A stretch of 64,000 nt of DNA from CAZCEC01 sp964497615 (lineage in GTDB: Bacteria; Chloroflexota; Anaerolineae; Anaerolineales; UBA6663), in contig CAZCEC010000026.1 of NCBI GenBank assembly GCA_964497615.1, positions 14,507-78,506 of the forward strand, read 5' to 3'. Each line of letters opens with the position of its first letter. Positions within the stretch are counted from its first letter, which is position 1. The translations under genes were made by a program, and so were the position numbers. The notes beneath the pieces were generated by a model that worked only from the letters and a program-made list of their open reading frames with translations, was not told the origin of the DNA and searched no databases. Shown here in pieces: positions 24,029 to 30,527 of the stretch.

Positions 24029-24846
24029 GTCCGCTTCGTCCCCATCCCCTCACCCCGGCTCACGATCACCTGGTGCAGATCGCGGCACCCGTTCACCTTG
24101 CCCCACGGCGTCTCGATCGGGCGCGTGCAGACCAGGTCGTCCTGGACCGTGTGCCACACCATGACCCGCCGCCCGTCCGGCATGCGCCCCGGCTGGAGAT
24201 AGCACCGGCAGCCGGGGTGGGCGCTGGGCTTGATGGCCGGCGCCGCGTACCCCGCCGCTTCCCAGGCGCGGGCATTGGCTTCGGCGAAGGCGTTGGTGCT
24301 CTCCGTCTGCGCGATCAGCTCGGCGCGCCGGGCACCGAAGACTCTCCCGCCGGCCGGGTCGGCCAACGCCTCGATACGGCGTGACAGCGCGGGCAGGCCT
24401 TCCCCGCTCTCGATCCACTCCGCCACGGCCTCGCGCACGCCCTGGCGCGTGGTGTCCGTGATGTTCGCGACGAGTTGGGCCGAATGCGTCCGCGCCCAGT
24501 CGGCCGCGCCGCGGTTGACCAGATTCCAGTTGACGCCGATCCCCCCCGCACCACCGCTGGCCATCTCGAGGCCGAAGTAGGCGATGTCCTCCAGCGCCGG
24601 GCGCAGGACGGCCGCCAGCCCGTCCTGGAAATCGCGCCACCAGGCAGCATCCTCCAGGGCTGACTCGCCTTCCCCCGCGCGGCGCGCCAGGCGCAGAGCT
24701 TCGCGAGCCAGGAACAGGCGCAGGGCGTCCTTGAGTTGCTGTTCGTACATCAGCCAGGGAATGTCGGGCGCGGCCGACTTCAGATAATCGGCCGCGCAGA
24801 GTATAGCGCGGCGCAAGTCGGACAGTTCGGGCTTAGTCAGCGCCAT
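24025..24846 (-). CDS. Minor head protein (Mu gpF / SPP1 gp7-like)
   Basis: A 273-aa protein starting MALTKPELSDLRRAILCAAD. The helical N-terminal half and ARRAELIAQTESTNAFAEAN, then ARAWEAAGYAA and HPGCRCYL (with CxC), are the signature of the phage minor head protein family, in which a His/Cys cluster binds metal. These proteins associate with the portal and are ejected or line the head. The ATG at 24846 overlaps the portal stop by 14 bases. It is followed by ATGA overlap with the 50-aa gene. Confidence 0.8.
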   Translation of the reverse strand: MALTKPELSDLRRAILCAADYLKSAAPDIPWLMYEQQLKDALRLFLAREALRLARRAGEGESALEDAAWWRDFQDGLAAVLRPALEDIAYFGLEMASGGAGGIGVNWNLVNRGAADWARTHSAQLVANITDTTRQGVREAVAEWIESGEGLPALSRRIEALADPAGGRVFGARRAELIAQTESTNAFAEANARAWEAAGYAAPAIKPSAHPGCRCYLQPGRMPDGRRVMVWHTVQDDLVCTRPIETPWGKVNGCRDLHQVIVSRGEGMGTKRT

Positions 24847-26380
24847 CGCCCAATCGCTCCGCCGCTTCCCGTGCCCGGACCAATTCCGCGAAGATCTCCG
24901 CCACGGTCGGCTCGGGCGCGCGCGGCCAATGGCGCTCAAAGACAGCCCGTGTCTGGCGCTGCGATGTGCAGGCCTTGAGTTCGTCGTCGAAGGGCGTACC
25001 CACGCCCTGCCCCACGCGCTCCAGGGCCTGCTTGCGCCAGACCTTCATCTGCTCCGGGTCCTTGGCGCCCTGCCGGGCGGCCAACTCCTCGGCCCGGATA
25101 TCGTCCTCGCGCTGCTGCTGTTCTTCCTTCTCCTGCTCGACTTCCTGGCCGACGGCGGTTGACTGCTGCGCAAACACCGGCACGTCGCCGTCGATGGGCT
25201 CGAGCCCCGCCTCCAGGCGCGCCTCGTCCCGCGTGGCCCACCCGCCCGTAAACCCCTGGTTGGCCCGCGTCCATTTGGCGTCGCGGTCCTCCTGCAGGGC
25301 GCGGATCCGAGAGATGTCAAACTCGGTCACGATCTCGAACGCGTCCTCGCCGAAGTGCGGGGCGAGCTGCTGGGCGATCTCGGACTCCAGCCAGCGCCAG
25401 CGCGGCATGACCGTCTCTTCGTAGAACGCCGCGCGGGCCTCTTTGTAGTTGGCGTACGTCGCCCGATCCAGGCCGGCCTTGGCGCCCACCAGGATGGGCG
25501 GCGTCTCGAAGATCTGGCAGATGCGCACCTCGTCCCGGCCGTCGATCACGCCGAAGTCCATGTCCTTGAAGTTCATGCTCATGGGCTGGTACTCGACGCC
25601 CGCCCCCAGCACGGCCGGGTCGACCCAGTTGCCGACGCCGCCATGCTGCTCACGCCACATCTTGCGGATGCGGGCGGCCTCGCTCTCCTGCAGGCTCTGG
25701 GCCGTCTTGAGCAGGCCATTGACCACCGCGCCGTTCTGGAAGAACAGCTTCAGGAAGTCCGTGGCGGCGTTGTCCACGCTGGTGACGCGCAGCGCGACGG
25801 CGGACCGGCTCAGCCCCTTGAGCATCGGGTAGAGCGGGTCGAACTCCATCAACACCAGGCACCGGTGCGCGTCCACGTCCACGTACTGAAGGCCGGGCGG
25901 CTGGTAGCGGATGGCCCGCAGCGGGTTGCCGGGCCCGCGGAGAAACGAGCACCAGTCCGGGCGCATGGGCCACAGGGCGATGGGCTCACCCAGACGGTTG
26001 AACTCGCCCTCCCAGACGCAGAAGCCGGCGATGTCCAGATAGATCTGCGACGCCTGCCAGAACTCGACCTCGCCCATGTGCGGGTTGGGCCGGCGCAAGA
26101 GCTTGCGCAGATCGTGGTCGGCGATCTCCTGGCGCTTCTTTTCGTCGGGATCATCCCACACGCGCAAGGGCGCCTCGGCCACGGCGCCGGCGCGCTTCTG
26201 GACGCAGGCAAAGACAATCTCGTTCTTGCGGTACCCCTCGCGCGCCAGGCCGTAAGGGCTGGGCGCCGGATACTGGGGCGTGGTGAACTCCCAGGCCGGC
26301 CAGGTATTGGCAATGGGTTGCCCCGGCTCGGGCCGGCGGCCCAGCATGCCGCTGGTCTTCAACGTTTCGTAGTAAGCCAT
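24833..26380 (-). CDS. Portal protein
   Basis: A 515-aa protein starting MAYYETLKTSGMLGRRPEPG. REGYRKNEIVFACVQKRAGA is the conserved N-terminal helix. LLRRPNPHMGEVEFWQASQI and YLDIAGFCVWEGEFNR are typical HK97-family portal segments. QIFETPPILVGAKAGLDRAT is the classic F-x-x-P-P-x-(L/M)-(L/V)-G motif. A Glu/Gln-rich region (EQEKEEQQQREDDIR) follows near residue 430. The portal is the dodecameric ring for DNA entry. The start at 26380 is chosen because it opens the family-like sequence; the 5' end overlaps the 87-aa gene by 22 bases. Confidence 0.92.
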   Translation of the reverse strand: MAYYETLKTSGMLGRRPEPGQPIANTWPAWEFTTPQYPAPSPYGLAREGYRKNEIVFACVQKRAGAVAEAPLRVWDDPDEKKRQEIADHDLRKLLRRPNPHMGEVEFWQASQIYLDIAGFCVWEGEFNRLGEPIALWPMRPDWCSFLRGPGNPLRAIRYQPPGLQYVDVDAHRCLVLMEFDPLYPMLKGLSRSAVALRVTSVDNAATDFLKLFFQNGAVVNGLLKTAQSLQESEAARIRKMWREQHGGVGNWVDPAVLGAGVEYQPMSMNFKDMDFGVIDGRDEVRICQIFETPPILVGAKAGLDRATYANYKEARAAFYEETVMPRWRWLESEIAQQLAPHFGEDAFEIVTEFDISRIRALQEDRDAKWTRANQGFTGGWATRDEARLEAGLEPIDGDVPVFAQQSTAVGQEVEQEKEEQQQREDDIRAEELAARQGAKDPEQMKVWRKQALERVGQGVGTPFDDELKACTSQRQTRAVFERHWPRAPEPTVAEIFAELVRAREAAERLGDGAD

Positions 26381-26622
26381 GCCCGGATGCCTTTCGGCGG
26401 TGCGGACGCCGCCCGTGCCGCCTGCTGCGCCAGGAACTTCGGCTGCAGGTCGATCAGTGAATCGTCGATGGGCAGCACCTGCGCTCCCGCGCCCCACAGC
26501 TCAGCCGCGGCCTCGGCCACGGCCCGGTCCACGGCCGCAAAGGCCTGGCCGGAGTCGCCCCGCAACCAGCCGGCCTGCTCGATCCAGACGCCATAGGCGG
26601 TGACCACGGTCTGAGCGTCCAT
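26359..26622 (-). CDS. 87-aa phage protein between terL and portal
   Basis: An 87-aa protein starting MDAQTVVTAYGVWIEQAGWL. It is helical and Ala-rich, with a basic C-terminus (GIRAWLTTKR). It starts 4 bases after the terL stop and overlaps the portal start. No family is recognised. Small genes at this site in other phages may encode packaging accessories, but nothing in the sequence shows this directly. Confidence 0.6.
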   Translation of the reverse strand: MDAQTVVTAYGVWIEQAGWLRGDSGQAFAAVDRAVAEAAAELWGAGAQVLPIDDSLIDLQPKFLAQQAARAASAPPKGIRAWLTTKR

Positions 26623-26626
26623 GTCA

Positions 26627-27956
26627 CTACCAGATCTGCACCCCGGTCACGGCCAGGTAGTTCTCCAGGGCCGCGCTGATCACCCGGTCATCGTGGCCGC
26701 CTTCGGGCGCGCTGAAGGTCGGGTGCCCGTTGGCGTTGGTCTTGACCTCGTAGGCCACGAATTCCTCCCGGTAGACCTTGGGATACTTCTTCCCTCGCTG
26801 CAGCGCCAGCGCCAGCAGCTCGATGAGGGTCGGCTTGGTCGTGCCGGTGGTCTGGAACCCGGGCTTGCCGTCCGGGCCCACTTCGACGCGCAGCCCGTCC
26901 TCGCGCAGCAGCTCGATGTTGGGCTCGCCGATGCTGTTGCGCTCCGGCATCACCCGCGGCCCCTGCCACTCGACCTTGTGCGCCGTGCTCCGTGGACAGG
27001 CTTCGTGCCGGCCCCAGCTACTCCATCCGCAGCCCCGCGCCTGGCAGGTCGAATAGGTCCACTTGTCGTAGGCCTGGCGCACGGCCTTGCGCTGCAGGAT
27101 ATAGTCGTAGGTGTTTAGGTGGAACCAGTCCACTGCCCGGTCGCACTCCCGGCACCCGAACGTGCCGGCGGTGAAGTCTTCGGTCTTGCCCCAGTCAAGG
27201 CCCAATCCGATGGCGTGGCCCAGGTGGTCGTCGGGGCGGTCGGGCGCGGCCAGGACGCAGCAGGCCTCGACGTTCTGGAAGTAATTGCCGTCGGCGACGA
27301 ACTCGGCCAGCCATTCCTGCTCGTAGGTCCGCGCCGGCACCCGTTCCTTGGCCAGCGCGGCCGCGCGCTGGATCTGCGGGCTGGGGTTGTCGCGGGTCGG
27401 CGCCTGGAAGGCCGCGACCGAGCCCTGGGCCCCCTGTGGGTGGCGCATGTTGTCGCGCCCCGTCACCCAGCGGCTGTAGAACCAGTTCAGGCCCTTGGGC
27501 GTGCTGATGTTGATCTCCTGTCCGTCCGCGTCCGCCAGAGTGGGCATGATGGCATCGTCGTGGGCCTCCTCACTGATCCGGGCCGCCTCATCGTTGACCA
27601 CCAGGTGAAACCACTCGCCGCGGATGGCGTCGATGTTGTCCGCCGAGTACAGGCCCAGGAAGCCGCCGCGCGGCGTGGTGATGACGCGCTCAGACTTGCT
27701 GATGTCCATCAGCCCGCCCTTGGCCAGCGGCGCGCACACAGCCTGGACGTACCGCCACAGGCTGCGCCCGTTCTTATAATTCGGCACGGTCCAGGCCGCC
27801 TTGCCATGCTGGCGCAGAACATTGAGCGTGAGCGCCCCGCCGAGGACCGTCTTACCCCCACCTCCTTCCCATCGCCAGGTATTTCACCTGAGCAGGATGG
27901 GCTGCAATAGCGAGTTGATCCGCGCGAAGTCGTGGCAAAGCTATATTGATTGACAT
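26627..27956 (-). CDS. terL: Terminase large subunit, with a frameshift at Walker A
   Basis: About 442 aa if one base is removed from the C5 run at 27855-27859 (G5 on the coding strand). The N-terminus reads MSINIALPRLRADQLAIAAH, then PAQVKYLAMGRRWGKT (Walker A RRWGKT), after which the frame shifts and continues VLGGALTLNVLRQHGKAAW. Walker B is HLVVNDEAARI, and GLGLDWGKT and GGHDDRVI supply nuclease-domain acids. A Cys-rich insertion (CQARGCGWSSWGRHEAC, 26996-27046) is unusual. The enzyme cuts and pumps phage DNA into proheads. The shift may be a homopolymer sequencing error or a real inactivating mutation. The 5' end was rebuilt after an HNH gene inserted here. Confidence 0.85.
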
Positions 27957-27977
27957 TTCAACGTCCCAATGTTAGCA
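27950..27977 (+). promoter_or_regulatory. Possible promoter for the HNH gene
   Basis: TTGACA at 27950-27955, a 16-base spacer and TTAGCA at 27972-27977 lie just upstream of the HNH start. The -35 is perfect and the -10 weak. The -35 overlaps the terL start codon on the other strand, so expression of one gene could affect the other. Confidence 0.4.
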
Positions 27978-27997
27978 TCCTCGAAAGGACCATAACC

Positions 27998-28492
27998 ATG
28001 ATCGACGGTGTCTGCGAGAAGTGTGGCAAGCCTATCAAGTCCTACCCCAGTCGGATAAGACGATTTTGCAGCCGGAGTTGCGCGGTCAGTGTGCGCAATT
28101 TGACTTTCAACCCATCGCATACGCGAGACATTAGCGGACCAAACAACCCGAATTATGGCAAGGGCTTGGTTGGAAAAAGAAATCCGATGTACGGCAGGCG
28201 CAATGAGCTGAGCCCGCGCTGGAAGGGTGGGCGCAAAGTGCGTCGCGACGGCTACACTTTCGTCATTGCCCCCGACAATCACCCTGCTCCGGCCTACACC
28301 AAACCATCCGGGTTGCGTTATATCCTTGAACACCGCTACGTGATGGAGCAAAACATTGGTCGCTACCTTCGCCCCGAAGAAGTGGTCCACCATATAGACG
28401 GCAATCCGGCTAACAATGCGATAGAAAACCTCCGTCTCTACGCCAACCAGGCGGAGCACATCCGCGACGCTCACGGCGACTCCTCCGGCTGA
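27998..28492 (+). CDS. HNH homing endonuclease with NUMOD3 motifs
   Basis: A 164-aa protein starting MIDGVCEKCGKPIKSYPSRI. It has an N-terminal zinc finger (CEKCG...RFCSRSC), then two NUMOD3-like repeats (GPNNPNYGKG, GKRNPMYGRR) and a C-terminal HNH core (EHRYVMEQNIGRYLRPEEVV, then HHIDGNPANNAIENL). It is encoded opposite to the terminase genes and has AT-richer codons than its surroundings, both signs of recent arrival. GAAAGGA precedes the ATG. Its 3' end overlaps the terS 3' end by 22 bases in antiparallel fashion. Free-standing HNH genes beside terminases are common; this one has displaced the terL start. Confidence 0.9.
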   Translation: MIDGVCEKCGKPIKSYPSRIRRFCSRSCAVSVRNLTFNPSHTRDISGPNNPNYGKGLVGKRNPMYGRRNELSPRWKGGRKVRRDGYTFVIAPDNHPAPAYTKPSGLRYILEHRYVMEQNIGRYLRPEEVVHHIDGNPANNAIENLRLYANQAEHIRDAHGDSSG

Positions 28493-29052
28493 GAAGCATC
28501 GCGATCCGGAGCTGGTCCGCCCTCAGGCGCGGCAAAGCCAGCGCGATAGTCAATGAATCGTACTCCGATCTCCAGCGGCTCGCCGGCCGGCGTCGAAAGC
28601 TCATGCTTGTCGGTGAACAGCTTGTGGTGCCGGCCAAGGTGAACCAGCGCCGCCTGCGCGTCGTGCAGTTCGACCTCGTCGAGGGTCTGCGTGACCGGCT
28701 CATCATTCTCGCGGTAGACGCGCGTGGTGCGCTTGAGCTTTTTGACCAGATAGAGCTTGCCGTTCGTCCGGGCCTCGGCCAGGTTAAGTTGTCCCGATGC
28801 GTCGAGCAGGTCTTCGATGCTCCCGCGCGCGTGCTCGGCCAGGCGCGTGAGCACCTCGTCGGCGCCCATCTTGAGTTCACTCAGTCGCCCGTCAACAGCG
28901 ACCTGAACACTAACATTTGCTAACAGGCGTGAGCCCTGTTCGTTAGCCGTCCTTGGTGAATACCCTGCCTGGCGCGCGGCCTCGGTGGCGTTCCAGGTGC
29001 GCAGGTAGTGTTCGACGAACGCCCGCTGACGGTTGGTGAGTTTTTTCGTCAC
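28471..29052 (-). CDS. terS: Terminase small subunit
   Basis: A 193-aa protein from a GTG at 29052: VTKKLTNRQRAFVEHYLRTW, then NATEAARQAGYSPRTANEQG, the helix-turn-helix of Terminase_2-family small subunits that recognises the packaging site. RLLANVSVQVAVDGRL and the C-terminal oligomerisation region follow. The GTG overlaps the stop of the 35-aa peptide (GTGA). The last ~25 codons also encode, in another frame, the vestigial terL start. Confidence 0.88.
   Translation of the reverse strand: MTKKLTNRQRAFVEHYLRTWNATEAARQAGYSPRTANEQGSRLLANVSVQVAVDGRLSELKMGADEVLTRLAEHARGSIEDLLDASGQLNLAEARTNGKLYLVKKLKRTTRVYRENDEPVTQTLDEVELHDAQAALVHLGRHHKLFTDKHELSTPAGEPLEIGVRFIDYRAGFAAPEGGPAPDRDASQPEESP
28497..28553 (-). 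pseudogene. Vestigial 5' end of terL, cut off by the HNH insertion
   Basis: From a TTG at 28553 (GGAG 8 bases upstream), in a different frame from terS, the sequence encodes MTIALALPRLRADQLRIAM if TTG is read as Met. It matches 14 of 19 residues with the functional terL start MSINIALPRLRADQLAIAA at 27956, then diverges at the HNH block. It overlaps the terS 3' end, as terL genes usually do, so this is the ancestral start. Confidence 0.8.
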
Positions 29053-29156
29053 CGCAACACCGCCCGCGAGCAGCTATACACGGCCACGATCACCCCCCAC
29101 ACCAGCGCCCAGGGCAGAGCCACAGCGGCGCTCAAGACCAGCAGGCGCTTGATCAC
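29049..29156 (-). CDS. 35-aa membrane peptide upstream of terS
   Basis: A GTG-started 35-aa frame: MIKRLLVLSAAVALPWALVW, then GVIVAVYSCSRAVLR. It is one hydrophobic helix between two basic ends, as in small holin, antiholin or spanin-like peptides. The stop overlaps the terS GTG (GTGA), so it is coupled to terS. It lies in a cluster with two other membrane-associated lysis-type genes. The palindrome 29160-29173 sits immediately upstream. Short length limits certainty. Confidence 0.5.
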   Translation of the reverse strand: MIKRLLVLSAAVALPWALVWGVIVAVYSCSRAVLR

Positions 29157-29159
29157 GGT

Positions 29160-29173
29160 ATGTCCATGGACAT
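29160..29173. repeat. Perfect 14-base palindrome ATGTCCATGGACAT
   Basis: This lies directly upstream of the GTG of the 35-aa gene and 3 bases from the end of the coiled-coil gene. It is a variant of the phage palindrome at 18254-18269. Its position suggests an operator or RNA hairpin controlling the terminase genes. Confidence 0.5.
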
Positions 29174-29175
29174 GC

Positions 29176-29637
29176 TCACGGCAGCCCCCTCGCCAGCGCG
29201 CCCACGATCAGCCCGCCCAGCACCGACGCGCCCAGCCCGACAGCGCCGGTGAGAATCCGATTCCAGAAACGCGAGTCCTCCTGATCCTTCTTGATGGCGG
29301 CCAGGTCGGCCTTGATCTCGTCCAGCGCTTTGGTGCGCGCCGCCGCCTCGTCCCGGATCATCAGCACCTGCTGCTGGTCTCTGGCGATGGCGGACTGGTC
29401 CTTGTGGTCCACCTTGCGGTCGAGCACTTCGAGCGCGGTCTTGTTGGCCGTGGATTGCGCGGCGGTCGAAAGCAGCTCGCGCGTGAAGTTGAGCTGGAAG
29501 CCGTTGAGGGCGGCGGCCACCTCCGAGAGCTGGGTCATCAGCCCGGACACGTCGGCGCGCAGGCTCTGCACCTGCTCGACCAGGACGGCCAGCTTGGCCT
29601 CGCCGTTGGGGGAGTGGAGGGCGTCCGTGCCGGCCAT
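29176..29637 (-). CDS. Coiled-coil, tail-anchored lysis-type protein (XhlA/Rz-like)
   Basis: A 153-aa protein starting MAGTDALHSPNGEAKLAVLV. A long coiled coil (about residues 20-120, e.g. LMTQLSEVAAALNGFQLNFT and KALDEIKADLAAIKKDQEDS) is followed by one C-terminal membrane helix (ILTGAVGLGASVLGGLIVGA). This topology matches hemolysin XhlA-type phage accessory-lysis proteins. It lies 9 bases after the holin-like gene. No endolysin is visible in the window, so the lytic enzyme must be elsewhere in the phage. Confidence 0.65.
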   Translation of the reverse strand: MAGTDALHSPNGEAKLAVLVEQVQSLRADVSGLMTQLSEVAAALNGFQLNFTRELLSTAAQSTANKTALEVLDRKVDHKDQSAIARDQQQVLMIRDEAAARTKALDEIKADLAAIKKDQEDSRFWNRILTGAVGLGASVLGGLIVGALARGLP

Positions 29638-29646
29638 GACGGGGCG

Positions 29647-30087
29647 CTAGGCCGGGTGGGTGAAGGACTTGCCGATCACGGGCGCGCCGCGCACCCCGGC
29701 GTGGACGAGCTTGCTGCCGCCGAGCTGGATGAACAGCCCCAGGGCCAGCGCGAGGATCTCGCCCACCGTGCCCAGCGCCGAGTCCAGGCCCGCGATATCG
29801 TAGCCGGGGGCGAACAGCACCAGGGCGACAAACCCGGCGAAGCCGAGCGCGTTGATGGCCAGCGACCAGGTGGGGGCCTGCCCGTCCTTGACCACGCCGA
29901 AGGTCTTGAGCCCGTTGATCACGGCCGCCACGATGCCGGCGAACCCGGCCTGGGAGATGAAGAGCAGCACCAGGGCGGGCAGATCGGGCGGGATGTCGGA
30001 CTGGGGAATTGGCGCGGCGGCCAGGAGCAGGGGCAGCGCAAACAGCCCAAAGACGACGATGGCACAGCGGTGCTTGTGAGCGAGCAT
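29647..30087 (-). CDS. Holin-like membrane protein
   Basis: A 146-aa protein starting MLAHKHRCAIVVFGLFALPL. A likely signal or first membrane segment is followed by at least three more (LPALVLLFISQAGFAGIVAA, SLAINALGFAGFVALVLFAP and EILALALGLFIQLGG). Size and hydrophobicity suit a multi-span phage holin. GGAGG lies 5 bases upstream of ATG 30087, supporting this start over a TTG 12 bases earlier. It forms a lysis-type cluster with the next two genes. Confidence 0.65.
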   Translation of the reverse strand: MLAHKHRCAIVVFGLFALPLLLAAAPIPQSDIPPDLPALVLLFISQAGFAGIVAAVINGLKTFGVVKDGQAPTWSLAINALGFAGFVALVLFAPGYDIAGLDSALGTVGEILALALGLFIQLGGSKLVHAGVRGAPVIGKSFTHPA

Positions 30088-30100
30088 GGTGACCTCCAAA

Positions 30101-30140
30101 AACGAAAATGCCCCGCCCCGCGCTACGAAGTAGCAGCGGG
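30101..30140 (-). terminator. Hairpin with T-rich tail upstream of the holin-like gene
   Basis: A bulged 10-bp stem (arms 30117-30126 and 30130-30140, GAA loop), then GGGCGGGGCATTTTCG on the transcribed strand. The spacer between stem and T-run is long, so it may be a leader hairpin rather than a true terminator. Confidence 0.4.
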
Positions 30141-30188
30141 ACCGGGCGCGTGATCGGCCGGAACTGGCCGAACGACCGGCTTCGAGTG

Positions 30189-30395
30189 TTAGATTGTGCG
30201 GACTGCCGTCAGTGTACCACGGCTCGTCAACGACTTACCGACGTCCACCCGTTTTCCAACAGGCCGCACCCCGAAGTCGTCGTCGAGGTGCACCACCGCC
30301 AGGCGCTCGCCCGACCGGCGCAGACTCAGCAGGTGGCGGTAGAGCGCCAGGGCCTGAGCTTGTTGGTCGGGCGTGAGAGGCGGCGGGTCCTCCAT
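30189..30395 (-). CDS. 68-aa protein at the right edge of the phage
   Basis: Starts MEDPPPLTPDQQAQALALYR, then HLLSLRRSGERLAVVHLDDD. The first half is helical and charged, and FGVRPVGKRVDVG follows. Codon-position GC bias looks coding, but no family is recognised. It is the last open frame before the host region and could be a phage regulator or a host orphan. Confidence 0.4.
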   Translation of the reverse strand: MEDPPPLTPDQQAQALALYRHLLSLRRSGERLAVVHLDDDFGVRPVGKRVDVGKSLTSRGTLTAVRTI

Positions 30396-30470
30396 GCCGA
30401 AAGTCTAGCACAATATCTTACGCGCTGCTATAGCCTACAGCGTCACCTACACCATCCGGTAACACCAACT

Positions 30471-30514
30471 GAGAATCAAAATGGACCGCCCCAGGGCGGT
30501 CCATTTTGATTCTC
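30471..30514. terminator. Perfect 21-bp inverted repeat, bidirectional terminator
   Basis: Arms 30471-30491 and 30494-30514 are exactly complementary with a 2-base loop. The inner GGACCGCCC/GGGCGGTCC stem is flanked by AATCAAAAT and ATTTTGATT, giving T-rich tails in both directions. It ends 13 bases after the nuclease stop codon (30528), so it terminates that gene. It also marks the host-phage boundary. Confidence 0.8.
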
Positions 30515-30527
30515 AGTCCAGCCAGCC

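Larger units (their letters stand above)
27900..28496. mobile_element. HNH homing-endonuclease insertion unit in the terL 5' end
   Basis: A lower-GC block (32 of 60 bases G/C at 28021-28080, against 43 of 60 at 26641-26700) holds a plus-strand HNH gene plus a recoded terL N-terminus. It is flanked by the truncated original terL start (28497-28553). The right edge is sharp at about 28496. The left edge lies somewhere in the first ~30 codons of restored terL and cannot be fixed by eye. Confidence 0.7.
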
